A stretch of 64,000 bases of DNA from Chamaecyparis obtusa (GCA_027943335.1 BSBK01000765.1:2959001-3023000); one strand, 5' to 3'; shown: positions 12,250-28,098, numbered from the stretch's first letter. Made by a program: numbers and translations. The notes: generated from the letters alone by a model not told the origin.

Positions 12250-15200
12250 CCTCCCAATTATAAACACTAGAAGATGACCCCATAAACCCTGAACCCACCT
12301 AGAGATAAATAACCCACATGCTATAGAGGAATATGACTGCCTAGAAAAACCACTCCCACTACAAGACTCACGAAGGGGATTGGGGGTCTGTGGGGTCTGA
12401 GAATGTTTATTAGAGGAGCTTTGGCCATGGTGAAGGCCATGAAGTTGAGATTCATTGTGGGAGGTAGATTTATGAAGAGGGAATCTATCAATTGTACAAG
12501 GGATATTCCCCTAGTGCTCTAGAAACTCTTGGAGGTTGACCACCTCCAAAGCCACTTTATTATCCTTGAATGAGATTTGTAGCATCACATTATTGTAAAT
12601 ACATTCTTTAGTGAAAAGTGAAACATTAATGTCAATAAAGATATGTTAAAATAAAACAAAATTCCTATCTTTCAACAAAAAAAAAGGATCTCAAAATTAA
12701 GATCATGTTAGATGTAGGTAAATTTTAAGGGAATGCATGGCCAATCCTCCAAGAGAGCTATACGATAGGAAAATGGTTATAGAACTTGGAAGCTTGACAA
12801 AAGCTATCACGAATTCAGCTCCACAAACTTTGAGCACAATAGTATAACTAGAAGAGGTGTTTGATGGATTTTGGGTGCCCACAAAAAGGTCAATGAGGGT
12901 CAAGAATTCCCATATGCTTGAGGCAAGGTACTTTGGAAAAGAATACTCCACAAAAAGTGGGTGATATTCATCGAACAAATAGAAAGCCATATATTCTGGA
13001 ATGTGTGCTACCAAATGGGCTGAGGAGACAAAAAATACCACAAAATATTAAATGTAAGAACCATAAAAGTGAAAAAAGAGCTAGCAATAACCCAATTATG
13101 ACTTGTAATTTCAAAGCACAATATTGGGAAACCAACATCAATCTTTCCACTAAGGATTCATAGAGTGAATTGCAATCTTGTGTAGCATATTCAGAGGTAG
13201 AGAAAACACTACCATGTTTAATGTTGACCAATCTAATAAGGTGAGATGAAATTGAGCTTTCATATCTTCCCTTGAGTGAAGATGCATATTGACATTGGAA
13301 AGAAGGTCCCCAAGAGTGAAAATTTTGTGTTTTTGAAGACACATAGCACAAACCTCGGACAATAAAGCTAGGGAATCCCTTTAACCTACATGAGTCAAGA
13401 CCACTAGATCTTGTGATCTCTAAATAAGAAGTTATTCATAAAACTATAATCAACTCGTCAATGACAAGGTTTAGTAGCTTCCTAGGCATGCCAAATACTT
13501 TTGACCATAAAAATTCCTTTGATATTAAGGACATTTGACATAAATAGAAAGGTTTGAAATCTTGAAATACAATGTCTAGGAATGATTTTGGAAGCTTCAT
13601 TTCCAAAAATGGCATGAACAACCTACTTAGTACACAATGAAAAGCCTTACTTCTAGAAGGAAAGGTGACCTAAAACATGAGACTCCTACGAGAGACAACA
13701 AAACTCCTAGTTGAATATGTGAAATCCACAGTGATCTTCTAAATTAATCCATGAAAAATACCTTAGAAACTTCTCAAGCTTGAGGTAAGAGGCCTTAAAG
13801 GGATCCCAACAAGAAGAATAATAAACATGGGTAGCTACAAGGATTTTAGATCAGACCTATAATTTACTATCCAATGAAAGAAGCTTGATCAACTAATAGA
13901 GAAATTTTTTATTGATTATTAAAAGGAGGGCATTGAAAAGGTTCGTGGGAGAGGCCTAAAAGTTAAAAAGGACTATCCAGAAAACAAAATATTTTCCCAT
14001 GACCAATCAATTTCTACCCAAACTTGACCATTTAGGGTAGAGTTAGAAGGAACAACTGACAATAATGCTAATTTTAATGCCACTAAAAGGAAAAGATAGA
14101 AGCCAAGTAGAAAGTGTCAAGGTCTACTTAAAGGCTTCCTTGATGTTTTTCTCCTCTTCAATCAATGTGAGAAAAAAGTCATATGCAAATGACCATTAAC
14201 TAGATGAGAAGGTGACTAAGGTAGGAAATACATAGAACTTTCCCTATAAAGATGGAGTTTTCCAAAAAATAACCGAAGTCTTTGAAGTAACTAGGACATG
14301 TACAAAGAAGGAACCAAAGGACACCTTGGCAAATAGGCTAAAAAGGACCAAAAGCTAGGAACTAGTGGTTGTTAATGGTGATACATGTTGTGGCATCCCC
14401 AAACAACATTTTAATAAATAGATAAATGGGTGCCAAATCCAAGAGTACCTAGAATGGTCAAAATAAAGAGCCATTCAATGTAGTTGTAGGCCTTAGAAAA
14501 ATCAATTTTTAGGTTAATGATGCTTTGTAGAGAATAATAGGTCCACTTCATTCCTTGCCAAATAACAATAATGTTATCCATAATCAACCTAGATTTGATG
14601 AAGCCAATTGGCCAGGTTAGATACCTTTTAGAAGCAATTGATGGTTCTTCAAGGCCAAGGCCTTTGCAATGGTCTTGTATAAGACATGAAGGAAGAGTGA
14701 TTGGTCACTAATTACAAATGTCTTCAAGGTCACCAGACTTAGGTATGAATTTGATATTTCCTTTGTTAATCAATTGGCCCACAGATTGGTTATGATGGGC
14801 TTCTAATTAGATCTTTTATAAATTAGAGTCCAGACAAGGCCATAAGGCTTAATAGAACTCACAAGGAAAGTTTTCATATACTGAGACCTTATAATCGACA
14901 ATAGAATTGATTACTTCCTTGTGGTCTTCAACAAAAAGCATCTACTCGCAAAAGAAAATTGGGCTTCAAAAAGTCGATAAGGTACAATACTAAGAAAATC
15001 TTGAAGAGATCATCTTGCTTAGTCAAGGCCTCCTAAGGAGTGACAAATTTCTCACAGTGGTAAAAAATGCCTAGAGAATGTATGGTACATTAGAAAGAAC
15101 CATATGTATGTCCTTGATTTGTTTGATACCTAGTGAGGAATAATGAGCACAAAAAGAACTAAAAAGAACTCTTTGGAAGCATGATCCCCCACCTTAAGAT

Positions 15201-15870
15201 AGGTAAGTCTACCTTTGATCAAGGCATTGTGGGTAGTGTGACTATTTTCAATTTTCCTTTGGTGGTAGACTTGAGCAACACTAGCTTACAAGATGGGGAA
15301 GAAAGGGTTGGAGAACACAGCTTCATGGTATGAAAAAGGTCTAAGGTGGTATCCTCATAAATCTACCAATAAAACATGCCGAACTGGTGACCATAAATAA
15401 AGAGGAAATGAGAAGTGCATTGGATAGCATGGTTCCATTAAGCAATCTAGTTGGACTGCTGAGTTCGATGACATTCAAAGTTTTAAACCCAGTGAATGTG
15501 GGTCCTTGTGGGTGGGTGACTCAATGATGAGATATTCAAGAGCAAAGGATCTTAGGTGGCCGAACACAATCCAATTGCCAATCAATACATATAACATAAT
15601 AGAAAAGTGGTCTGACATGGTGACCTCGGGGAGAGGTAAAACTACCTAGTAGATCTTGACAATAAGAAAAAGATTGTTTTGAGATCATGACACGATCAAG
15701 TTGTTTGAATTTGTTTTGTGATCATGACACAAGGACTTCTAGAAATGACTAAAAGGGTAGAACGAACAGCACAAACCATCAATGTGGTCTCTTCAAGATC
15801 TTTTGTCAGATATTTATGAGGAGCGAAACGACATTAGAACATTGAAGTAATTGCCTTTGACATTACCTCT
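12250..15870 (-). pseudogene. Highly degraded L1-type LINE (endonuclease and RT remnants)
   Basis: No long ORF survives, but frame-hopping translation of the minus strand gives ordered LINE motifs. Near 15830-15600 there are endonuclease pieces (LDRVMIS and MSDHFSIML, the SDH motif). At 14760-14440 RT pieces appear: GNIKFIPKSGDLEDI, GFIKSRLIMDNII and LKIDFSKAYNYIEW. Near 14177-14192 FAYDFFLTLIEE stands where FADD is expected, so one catalytic Asp is lost. Region 13360-12970 (FHSWGDLL and HLIRLVNIKHGSV) is probably the C-terminal connector. Both edges are estimates. It is clearly older than the LINE at 55-63 kb, and I saw no RNase H or poly(A). Confidence 0.72.
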
Positions 15871-18263
<2,393 letters not shown>

Positions 18264-18264
<1 letters not shown>

Positions 18265-18335
18265 CTGCAAATACAAATATACAAATACGTGTCATTTAAG
18301 CTGCAAATACAAATATATAGATACGTGTCTTTTTT
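18264..18335. repeat. 36-bp tandem duplication over the putative 3' splice site
   Basis: GCTGCAAATACAAATAT begins at 18264 and again at 18300, each followed by an ACGTGTC word. On the minus strand each copy carries TATTTGTATTTGCAG, a good splice acceptor, so the acceptor of OPR-like exon A is doubled. Confidence 0.75.
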
Positions 18336-18549
18336 AAGCCTTGCCCTCTTTTTGTGTCATTTACTTGTCTATTTTCATCCAGGTGTCCAAGGCGTTGTAT
18401 TTCTTCGACTAATGTTTCCAAGTCTCTATTTTTTTTTAATAGTTCATCCTTTGAAAACCGTGAAAATCGTAAAACATTTTCTATGTACTCTGGGTTTTTT
18501 GTGGCTTGTAACAAATGTTTTTTAAAAAAACAAGTGGTTTTCGTGAAAA
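18296..18549 (-). other. Unidentified open frame upstream of the OPR-like fragment
   Basis: An open minus-strand frame of about 80 codons, with a highly charged helical section (FSKDELLKKNRDLETLVEEI, then QRLGHLDENRQVNDTKRGQG). It ends inside the 36-bp tandem duplication. The composition is more protein-like than neighbouring frames and could be a coiled coil. It might be an earlier exon of the same captured piece or another gene's exon, but I do not recognise it and no upstream exon is visible. Confidence 0.25.
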
Positions 18550-21072
18550 AGAAAACTTGGCCGCCGCTACAGCTGTTTAAGCAAGCATTGTAAAAGCGAA
18601 AAGCATTGCACTAGGGCCTAGAAACAGCCGTTTAAAACAAAAATGATGAAATTAACCTGTGATGTTAATGAAGCTGGTCAACCCACTCATGCTTTTCCAT
18701 TCTTAGTTTTTCTTTTTTGGATTGAGCTACTTGCGATAGATTGTTTCTACTTTTGATGTTTCTAAGATTTCCTACTCGCAGTTTTTTACAATCACATTTA
18801 TATGTTTTCTGTTGCAATTTTTATAAACAAATTTTATATTGCAAAGGCATTTACAAACCCATTGAGGATTTTCCTCAGATTGGAGAACATTTACAAGGCT
18901 TCCCACAACATGAGAGTTGTTTCTTACAATGTTTAGGGCATGACTCTACTAAATGAGGTAGTTAACACTCTAATTAAAGAAGAAAAACTGCAGACAAAAG
19001 TGGAGATTCGTATATCTGAATATCAGACCAACAAATTTATATGATGAACGAAATGGAGCACAAAATAATGCAATTATTTATAAGTCCTCACCACCACAAG
19101 ATGTCGATCCCAAAATTTAAATATACTGGCATTTAACGGGACCACTATATTATATTGGTTACAGTCTCAGACATTTTTGTTGTTGCAATTACTCAACTTT
19201 CAGCATGCATAATAACTATGAGTTATTTTACACCCTCATTAACTGTTTGTGTTTAAGTTAAAGGTTGCTTGAAGTAACTACTGATTGATAGCCATTTTTT
19301 TGGGTAGCAGGCAGACAAATAAACCTACGAGGATACACCTTATAATACGATATTTGATCTCACCTTCTAGATCTGGTTTATTGAAACTCTGATGTTTGAT
19401 AGAATATCTTAGTTATTAAAAAGGAATGTGTCCCCATAGATTTGAATCTTTGATTGTTGACATGTCTTTTTGGGGGATTTTATCTCAAAATACTTCTAAT
19501 AATACAAATCTGCCAGAATTGTTTTGGTTGTTTATTGTGCTTGCAATTGCCCATACGGTTGGGTCATGGGGTGTTTCAGAAATATTATTTGTTTTACATG
19601 TCATTGAAGTTGCATGTTGAAGCTTACTTCTGTTTATTGAGGTTATCATGATGTTAAAACTGCTACTTGACATTTTTTACTTTTATAAATATATAGGTGG
19701 ACATGACAAAAGTGAAGATGGATCAACAATATCTCCAAAAATAGGGCACAAAAAATTTTGAATTTTTATTTTCATATAAGAAATTCTTCAACAAACTTAG
19801 ATTTTCTTTCAGATTATTGAACTGATTTGTTTGCTAATATAGATAAATTTTTGAGTATTTTCGAGTATAGGAGAAGTACAGAAAATCATGCTAAATCTGC
19901 CCATAAACTTTAGAAATGATTCACATTGACTTGCTTTTATTTTTTTTGAGATGAAGGTAACTAACAGTATGCAGATTTTGGCACAAATATCTCATAAACA
20001 TCTTCAAACCCCAACTGTCCTCGTCAAAAAACTTAAAAAATTAGAGCTAGCTATGCTCAACCTGATTCCACTTGTCCTTCTTGTTGCTTATCTTCAATGA
20101 AGCTCAGTAATATGAAGACACCTAGCTGTAGTTAACCCAAATATGAACTTGATGCTTGAATTTCACCTTCAGAAATGGTCTCTAAAACTCAGAAGGAATT
20201 GTAGCTCTGAAAATGATGTGCTAGAGCATCATAGACTAGAGCCCTTCCATGGAAACAGACTCTTCTGACCAGGGGAATGTAATGTACCCTTTTTAGAATT
20301 GTGAATCACAAATTCCTATTAAAATAAGAATTGTGAGATGGTTAGAAAGATAACTTTATAACTTAAAATACCTTTTAACAAAGTAAGTCTTCGTTTATGA
20401 TACCCAATCAGGTTCACTGTAAACTATCCTATAATCGTGTAAATGGTGTTCTAAGCTAAAATAATGTATGCTCTTCATCTTCAAAATTGATTTTCATGTT
20501 TATAACATTACCTGGATATCATATATGGCAGGGAAGAGAAATTAATATAGTCCTAGATTAATTTGGGGTAAACCCTGACGAGTGGGATTACTTGTGTATA
20601 TGTATCTAATAGAGATTGCCAATATAGAGAGAATTGAGAGGCGAGAGTGTTTCTCTAGTAGAGGAGGTAGTAGCTTTTACTAGTGTAAGAAACACACAGC
20701 GTGTATTTGTGCTTTACCAACTCAAAAACCATGCTTGCGATGAAGGATTTTAAAACTATATTTGCTATGTTCACATCATATTCATTTTCAACTGAATTCA
20801 TAGTTCAAGACTGAGATTGGGAAAAGGAAACATTGGTTTATCAATTTTTTCCTTTCTGTTCAAATTCTTACTAGTTTCGATGGTTCTTTTCCATCCAAGG
20901 TTATGGTGACAATTGACAAACAATGGATGAACACAAATAAAATATCTGATATGCATTTTTATTTCTTCTGATTAATTTAGGTTTACAGACAATGAATTTT
21001 TCTCTTTGGATTCTCGTATATGCGCTGCTAAAAGAATGGAATGTAATATGTTATTAAATTGTAGTCACGCAG
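18550..21072. other. Long spacer, no gene recognised
   Basis: AT-rich DNA between the OPR-like fragment and the aminopeptidase exon. Short frames such as 18741-18956 (+) and 19426-19620 (+) lack family resemblance or splice context. No LTR, RT or transposase motif was seen. Confidence 0.5.
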
Positions 21073-21141
21073 CTGCCTTTGGTCTTGGATAGGTGCGATC
21101 TCAAATTGATTTCAATCAAAGTGGATGGAAAAGAGGTGGAG
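21073..21141 (+). pseudogene. Single exon of an M1 (puromycin-sensitive type) aminopeptidase
   Basis: The exon is 69 bp, bounded by CACGCAG on the left and GTATGG on the right, exactly 23 codons, phase 0 at both ends. It reads LPLVLDRCDLKLISIKVDGK followed by EVE. This matches the N-terminal beta domain of plant M1 zinc aminopeptidases, where a segment of the form LVLDG.DLKLLS(I/V)KV.GK precedes the DYxLDSRHL strand. The catalytic HEXXH part is far downstream in the protein and not present here. I found no preceding or following exon, so it is a gene fragment, or an isolated exon of a gene with huge introns. Confidence 0.7.
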
Positions 21142-23660
21142 GTATGGTTGCAGATTTTTTCTGCTTGTCACCATTTGTTTGAAAATGACTTAAATATGAT
21201 GTTTTATGATTGGTGACTCTAGTTATTTCTAATGTATTTAGCAATTTCTAGTTCTCTCACTTACGAATTGTTATTTGGGACAATTTTTTTGTTACCCTCC
21301 CTTTAGGTTTCATGTTCACATGAATGGCATTGTTATACACAATCTGCATAATTGGCCCTTGCAAAGTATCCTAGATATGGACATATAAATCAATATCCAA
21401 CTGTCCTTACATGTTTGGATTGCATAGAGATTATGATTTCTTGATTGTTTCACATGCCCTGATTCTTCGTGATGCCCAACATGAATAATAAAAGATAATG
21501 AACTTCAAAATAGAGGAGGATAGAAAGAATAGAGGAGATATCATGGAATTGTAAAGATAGAGGTTCCATATATACCATCTGTTGACGTGTACTAAATTCC
21601 AAATGCTAAGTGACAACCATATATATAGTTTTTTATCAAGGACAGTTTCAACTTGGTTTGAAACCATTTCTTCCATATGTTACAAGCTGCTTCTTGGATG
21701 ATTAGGGTTCCTTGAATAGAGCTCTATCTAGAGTTTCTAAAATAGAGGACATTTGCCCTCTTTCAATTTGGAGGATTTTAATAATTTTTTGGGGAATAAT
21801 TTGGGAGTGTATATATCTGCCTTCTTCATAGTTTTCCTAAAACAATTAAGATTTCAAAGGGAGTTCCAACCATGTAAAACATATTGCTGAATATTTAATA
21901 GGATTGAACACATTTTTTGGGGGGGGTGGATTCTATTTGAAGACATTGGAAATGCATCTCTGATCCATTTTTTTTTTCTTTAGCTTCTACAGCTTTTTAA
22001 ATTTTTATGTTTGAAATTATGGTCTTTGATAAGTTATGCTTCTTGTCTTGCTTGCTATGATGCATTGGTTTAATCATAAATTTAGTCAAGTCAACATTGA
22101 TCTCCATCTAGATATGGTTTCTAAAATAAATGACATTTTCCCTGTTACATTTTGGATGATTTTAATAGGTATTTTGAGAATCTCTTGTTGTTGCCAAGCC
22201 TTTTATATGAGCTTAGATGTTAGCAATTATGGATCAATGAGATTTATGTTAGAGAATAGCAATTATGAACTAGTAAAGTTTCAAAAGGTAGACAGAAAAT
22301 GCATAAATATGTTTCCATACCCGTGACTTACAAAGCTATAGAGTATTGAAACAAACAGATAGAAGTTAGAGAGGAAAACTGAAGGGTTTTAAATTTTACT
22401 TTATTAAATATTTTCCCTCAATGGCATAGAATATTGACAAGAAGAAGAGATAGAAGAATCATAGTCATTTTACTTGTGAGAGAATGTCGTACAACAGAAT
22501 ACTCTGAATTAAAAAAAAAAAAATCAGAAAACATATGATATATATTATGATATCAGGTTTTTAAATTTTTACTTGCAATTTTACATGTTTGTGTGAAGAA
22601 ATCAGTACATGCAAATTTGACCAAATATTAAATATTAAGAAAGACAATTTGCATAATGTATGCTGAATTTTATCATGTTACCAAAGCATTATTGGTAAGA
22701 ACTCCAGGTTAATAAATAGAACAACTGCTGCCTATGAGAGAGGGTCGCTACAATATTACAATGCCCTCACTTTAGTGATTGAAGTGTCATAGACATGTGT
22801 CAGGTTGAAAGGTGCTATACCCTAGTTTCTTCAATGATTATAGTGTTGAGCTACATCTATGGTAGAATGCTGGTGTGCTGTAATTTCAACTGTGTTGTTT
22901 AGTTTTAGAATGTTCTAAGTTCTAACAATAGCAAACATATCTAATATTCACTAAAAACATCTAGTTGTATTGCCATTACTAGTAACAAACACAGATGGAT
23001 ACCTAAGGCATTGTCTCTTGAAGCCCAATTGTACCAAGATCCAACATAGTATTGATTTTCAATATAGATGAAGTGTTGTGCAGCTCAGATTGTTTCACAG
23101 TAAAACCAAAACAAAAATGATAAAATCCTTAGTCAAGTTCCCAACGTAGCTTTACCTTCCATTGTGTCCTTTGGAAAGCCTTTGACACAACTTGAGTAAT
23201 TTGGAATTGTGGTGATGATAATAGCTTGACCTGTGCATGTCATATGTCAGGATTATTTTCATCGAGCATGATCATCTAGAGATGCATGTGATGTTTAGAA
23301 GTTGAACTAATTTAGAAACTCTATCTTGAAAGTTTGTTTTCTTTAGAAAAGTAAATGCACTAGTCCTTGGACTTGATCTACACCTTAAAAAAAATTCTTT
23401 GCACCTAACATATATCTTCATTATTGACTCGTAGGTGTTTGCAGGAATTTACAAAGCTAAAGTGAGAGTTATGAAGATAAAATTCACCTTTTCTTGAGCA
23501 ATATAGGTATTCTTTAAACAAATCTTCTGACTTTAGTCTTTAACATTATCACTCCATTTAAGACATGTTTATTGCATACTGCATTTGCATTGATACATGC
23601 TGGATTATGTATTTCTATTTTTAGGCATAGTTGTTTTTGTCCACGTATATTAAAACTGCT
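21142..23660. other. Spacer between the aminopeptidase exon and the Helitron coding region
   Basis: No gene recognised. A diverged direct repeat of about 75 bp occurs at 21715-21790 and 22093-22170 (shared words: ATCTAGA, GTTTCTAAAATA, GACATTT, GGATTTTAATA / GGATGATTTTAATA). The 96-codon frame at 22036-22326 matches nothing I know. The 5' end of the Helitron-like element probably lies in or left of this interval. Confidence 0.45.
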
Positions 23661-23681
23661 CCTCATACAAATTGATTTCCC

Positions 23682-25988
23682 TTGATCACTCAATCAAGCA
23701 ATAGGTATCCAATACAAATTGATTTCCCTTCATCGCTCAATCAAGCATTACGTCTCCAAATGCTTTGCCAAAAAAACCAAAAACAAATGTCAGATAGTGC
23801 AATTATAGTGGAAACATACAGAACAAAAGACAATGTACAGAACATATCAATTTATGAGGCTTTGCACAATGTCCAATGCTTTCAAATTGATACATTCAAC
23901 TTTACCATTGCTGATTGCTTATTTGATGTTGTTCATGTATTGCTTCATTGCCGCTATACATGCAATGAACTTTGCAATGGTCTTGTTACCCACTTCTTAG
24001 ATTGCCTTCATACAAGGTGCGATTTAGCTTTAAACTCTTTCAATCACGAATTACACCCATCAATACTTTACGATCTACATGGAATTAATGACAAGGCCAC
24101 ATACTTACATAGGATGAGGCTTTCCGCAACAGAAACCAACACAAAAGGCGAAACTGGTCTTTGGGGTGACACGTTTTGTATGCATTGGCTGGCTCGTTGG
24201 TTGAACATATCTATATGCATTTGGTCTCTTACAAGAAAGAAACCATATTTGTATTTCACTAATGATGCTTCTCATTTTGAAATATCCATTCTTTTTCATG
24301 ATGCCAATCCATTAGCTGGACACTATGAGCCTATCTTCTCAAGAATAAGCACCTATAATAGAATACAGATTATGAAACCACCTTTGTTAAATGTTCCTTG
24401 TGAAATCACAAACATATCCACCATAATAGCAGCAGAACTTGATCAAGTAGGCCTTCAACAATTGCTTGCATTTGTCACTCAATGTGGTGAAAGCATGTTC
24501 CCTGTTGTAGCTGCCTTGATTGATACTCAGTTTGATGCACTTGCTTTACGACTATTCATGGCCCAGTCATTGGCCAATGCATTGGCAGTGCCACATACAT
24601 TTTCTTTGTGTTGCTTCAACATGCTTCACCACCCTGCAATGCCAAACAGCCAGTTGCTCTTACAACAATAAACACTAATTAGCAAGATGGGAATGCCATA
24701 TGTTTGCGCCAATCAGGAAGGTTCTAAATTTTTCTTGTTATGGATTTCATACATATTTCAAACAACTATATACATATGGAAAATAGTTCCCCAGACTAAA
24801 GTAGAAGTCCTATGCAATTGCATTCAGCCCAAACAGCACATAAACTTATTCTGTTACGAGAACAATTTCGGCCACTGCCACTACGATCCATTGCAAGAAA
24901 AAAAACATTTGTCAAATGAAGTTCTTAAGAAAAGACATGCCTTGTTGCAAGTCAATGCAAATGCATTTGTAACCAAAGAGAAAATACCCTTTACAGAAAA
25001 AAGTTCAACAATTAAACAAAATAGAATTCTCCCTACCAAAAGGAAAAATACACAATGTTCATTATGCTCTCTAAAAGCAGCAATCCGCAACAAAGGCCAT
25101 GTCTTGTCAAACACTGACCATCAAACAAATACTCAAGAAAACAATATTACGCATCAAACAACAACATCTGCAAAGCCAAAGACAAGATATGTATTGCGAA
25201 AAGCAAGAACAACACACAACCCACAAAACCATACAAATGCTATTGCAACCAACAATACAAACCAAAAATCTATTAAGCAATACCTATTAGCTATTAACGA
25301 TACACCTACTCAAGTTTGTGAAATTTGTGAAATGTTGTCTTTCCATAAACAGATTTACAAGGTAAATCATGTATTTGTTAATGGTTTCTCTTTGCTTTCC
25401 ACTGCAACTAATAAAAAAAAAATTGCGGTGGGCCAACCAATTTGCAAACGATGTCTTCAAGCTGTTAGGCTTGGCAAACTGCCCATGTTTGTTGCACCAT
25501 GGAACATAAGATGCAATAAACATATAGATATTGTCACTAGCCTAGAAGAAAGACTAGTATCCCTGTGTATTTCTTTCGCACAAATTAGACAATTAGGATA
25601 CAAGAGAGCACAATATGGTTTAAATGGTACAATAATCAATGTTCCTGTCGATTTTGATAGAGTTCAAGAGGCATTGCCTAGACATATAGATGAAACCCAA
25701 ACAATTGCAATTAGATTGAAATGTAAACTTGAATACAAAAATGCATACGCACAAGGCAACATTAGGCCTGCTTTAGTGATGAATGCTTTAAAATTTCTAT
25801 CTAAAACACCATTGTATACAAAAGAAAATATCATGATAAATAAAGATTGGCAGACCCTAATAGAAAAAACACATGAACAAATGCAAATAGACATTGACAC
25901 AAATATAGACACAGACTCTGATACTGACATGCAAAGGCATTTGTATCAACATCAGGAAGAGCCCATAACTGAATTGCTTATACATTAG
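23682..25988 (+). pseudogene. Helitron N-terminal polyprotein: tandem OTU-like domains and DUF6570-type region
   Basis: One frame, interrupted by a single TAA (24669-24671). The first OTU-like cysteine-protease domain has the nucleophile in IADCLFDVV (residue 79) and the His in AGHYEPIF (residue 214), with GLWGDTFCMHWLARWLNI between. A second OTU-like copy starts at QCGESMFPVVAALID (Ser271 replaces the expected Cys) and ends INLFCYENNFG and HYDPL after the TAA. A Cys/His region follows (VCEICEMLSFH, PICKRCLQAVRLGKLP), then EERLVSLCISFAQIRQ and NGTIINVPVDFDRV, matching the helper domain (DUF6570) found N-terminal to Rep in Helitrons. OTU enzymes cut ubiquitin-type bonds or process polyproteins; the role here is unknown. 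The start is uncertain because a 47-bp tandem duplication (23665-23758) covers it. Confidence 0.8.
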
Positions 25989-28003
25989 TTTAATGAGTCA
26001 CATTCAATCAAAGACCTTGATGCAACCATTATTGAAATTGCACCATCTAAAGGATTTAAACCTCTAGGAATTTTCTAGGACAGCTATTCAGAAGAAATGA
26101 ATTTCCCAACACTGTTTTATGGCTCTGCACGACCTAAAGATATCACTAAAAGATTTAGCTACCAGAAACTAGTCAAGTGGGAGCTCATGCATAAAGACAA
26201 TGACTTTTCGACACATATAACAAATATATTTTTCAAAGCTATTAAAATTATTATCCATCAAATATCCTCGCTAGCATGGATTTGTATAAGAAAAGCTAAA
26301 TTGAAAGGTCAAAAATTTGTTGCAAGAGATGTGCAACATCCTGCAAATCTAGAAAAAATATTGAAGTCCCCGTTAGGTTTTAGGTCACTTAGGAGTGTTC
26401 GAACATCTCCTGACTATCTAGAAAACAATAGGAAAAACATATTTGCAATGATACGACAACTAGGCCCTCCAACTTTCTTTGTCACACTAACAAGTGCTAA
26501 ACACTTTTGGGAGCCATTGTGCAAAGCATTGCAACATATATCAAGTACGCAACATGACAAACACAATGAAACTATAGAGGACAGAGACATAGACTTTGAA
26601 ATAAGGAAAAATCCTGTCCTTTGCAGTCGCTATTTCAATCATAGGATTGATGCATTCCGAAAGATGATGCTAAAAAATGAAGAGTTATTTGGTAAAGTAT
26701 CTAACTACTTTTTCATTACAGAATTCCAAAACTGAGACAATGAACACACACATTTCATGTTATGGATACAAATGCACCTATATATGGACATTGCAAGAAT
26801 ATTGATATAGAAAATTTCGTTGACAAATACATCTCATGTGACTCTACATTACTAGACACAAATCTAATCAAGATGCAGACACATCACCATACAAAAACAT
26901 GCAAAAAATACAAAACATCTAGTTGTCAATTTAGCTTTCCCTTGCCTCCCATGAGGCAAACAATGATTTTAGAACCTTCACAAAATACCAACCCTACAGT
27001 CAAGGATAGGGCAAAACTATTCTTCAACCAACTAGAAAAAAAACACTACACAAAAGAAGTTACATTTGACGATTTCTTGAACGAATTCGATATTGATGAA
27101 GAAAACTACATAGCAATGTTACAAGCAACATTGTCACGAAGAATTGTCTTCTTGAAAAGAGAACCTGCCGATGTTTGGATAAATTCATTTGCTAAAAAGG
27201 TGCCAGAACTATGGTATGCAAACACTGATACACAATTTATATTAGATGCATATACCGCTGCATCTTACTGTAGTTCATACATGACAAAGCAAGATAGAAC
27301 ATTGTCTCTTGCATTCTGCCAAATACGCTAGCAATGTACTTACGCATACAATGACAAGATACATTTCATACGAAAACTAGGCAATGCATTGCTAAACTAT
27401 CAACAAATGCCTAGTCACCAAGCAGTTCACATTGCTCTTTCCTTGCCATTATGGAAAAGTTCCCAAAGAATCATTTTTATCAATACAGGACCTCCCGAAA
27501 ATAGAATCTTGATGTTAAAAAAACCAAAACTATTGGCAAAAGAGAAAGAAGACTTTGAGAACATAATGTATGCCTCTGCAATAGACAAATACATTCAACG
27601 CTCACAATAGTATGAAAACTTGTCCCTCACAGAATACACTACTTTTTACTCAAACAATTCGTTAACATCACAAAAAGGAAGGGCAAAGCCACTGATTATA
27701 CGCTTTGTAAGATATAATCCGCATAAAGATCCAGAAAATTACTGTAGAGAACAACTTATGCTTTATGTTCCTTTTAGAGATAATGAACAATCCTTGTTAC
27801 AAGGACACAAAACATGGATTTCAGCATTCAATGCAAACAAGTCACAAATTGAACATGTCGCTAAAATGTTCACAACACAAACATCTAGTACATGGGGTGA
27901 CATTGAACTAGCTGCAACAAAAGCTACTAATGATATCCATCCAACAATAGACCTTGACAATGACAATGACATTGAACAGCACCAAAGCGAAATAGAACTA
28001 TAA
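25989..28003 (+). pseudogene. Helitron Rep (HUH rolling-circle replication initiator) with linker
   Basis: Starts in the same frame as the OTU part, with TAG at 25986 and another near 26074. Features in order: FPTLFYG; LGPPTFFVTLTSAKHFWEPL; YFFITEFQN*DNEHTHFMLW, where HTH (26745-26753) is the metal-binding two-His motif; and, after a one-base frame change near 26760, NAPIYG and LQTH-like MQTHHHTKTC. Then come CQFSFPLPPMRQTMILEP, DAYTAASYCSSYMTK (the two-Tyr catalytic motif near 27251-27280), LGNALLNYQQMPSHQAVHIA and IIFINTGPPENRI. Rep nicks and rejoins single strands through the tyrosines. Breaks: TGA 26733 (CGA expected), TAG 27329, TAG 27608, TAA 28001. Order and spacing are fully Helitron-like. 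Confidence 0.9.
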
Positions 28004-28098
28004 AAATATGACATCATAAATGACCTAAAACATGTTAAATATGCAAAAAAAAAGCAAGATATTCCTCACTCACTATTCACATAATAGCTCACCCATTC

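Noticed and set aside
22036..22326. 96-codon ORF as a gene
   Set aside because: No recognisable domain, splice or promoter context, and it overlaps a diverged noncoding repeat.
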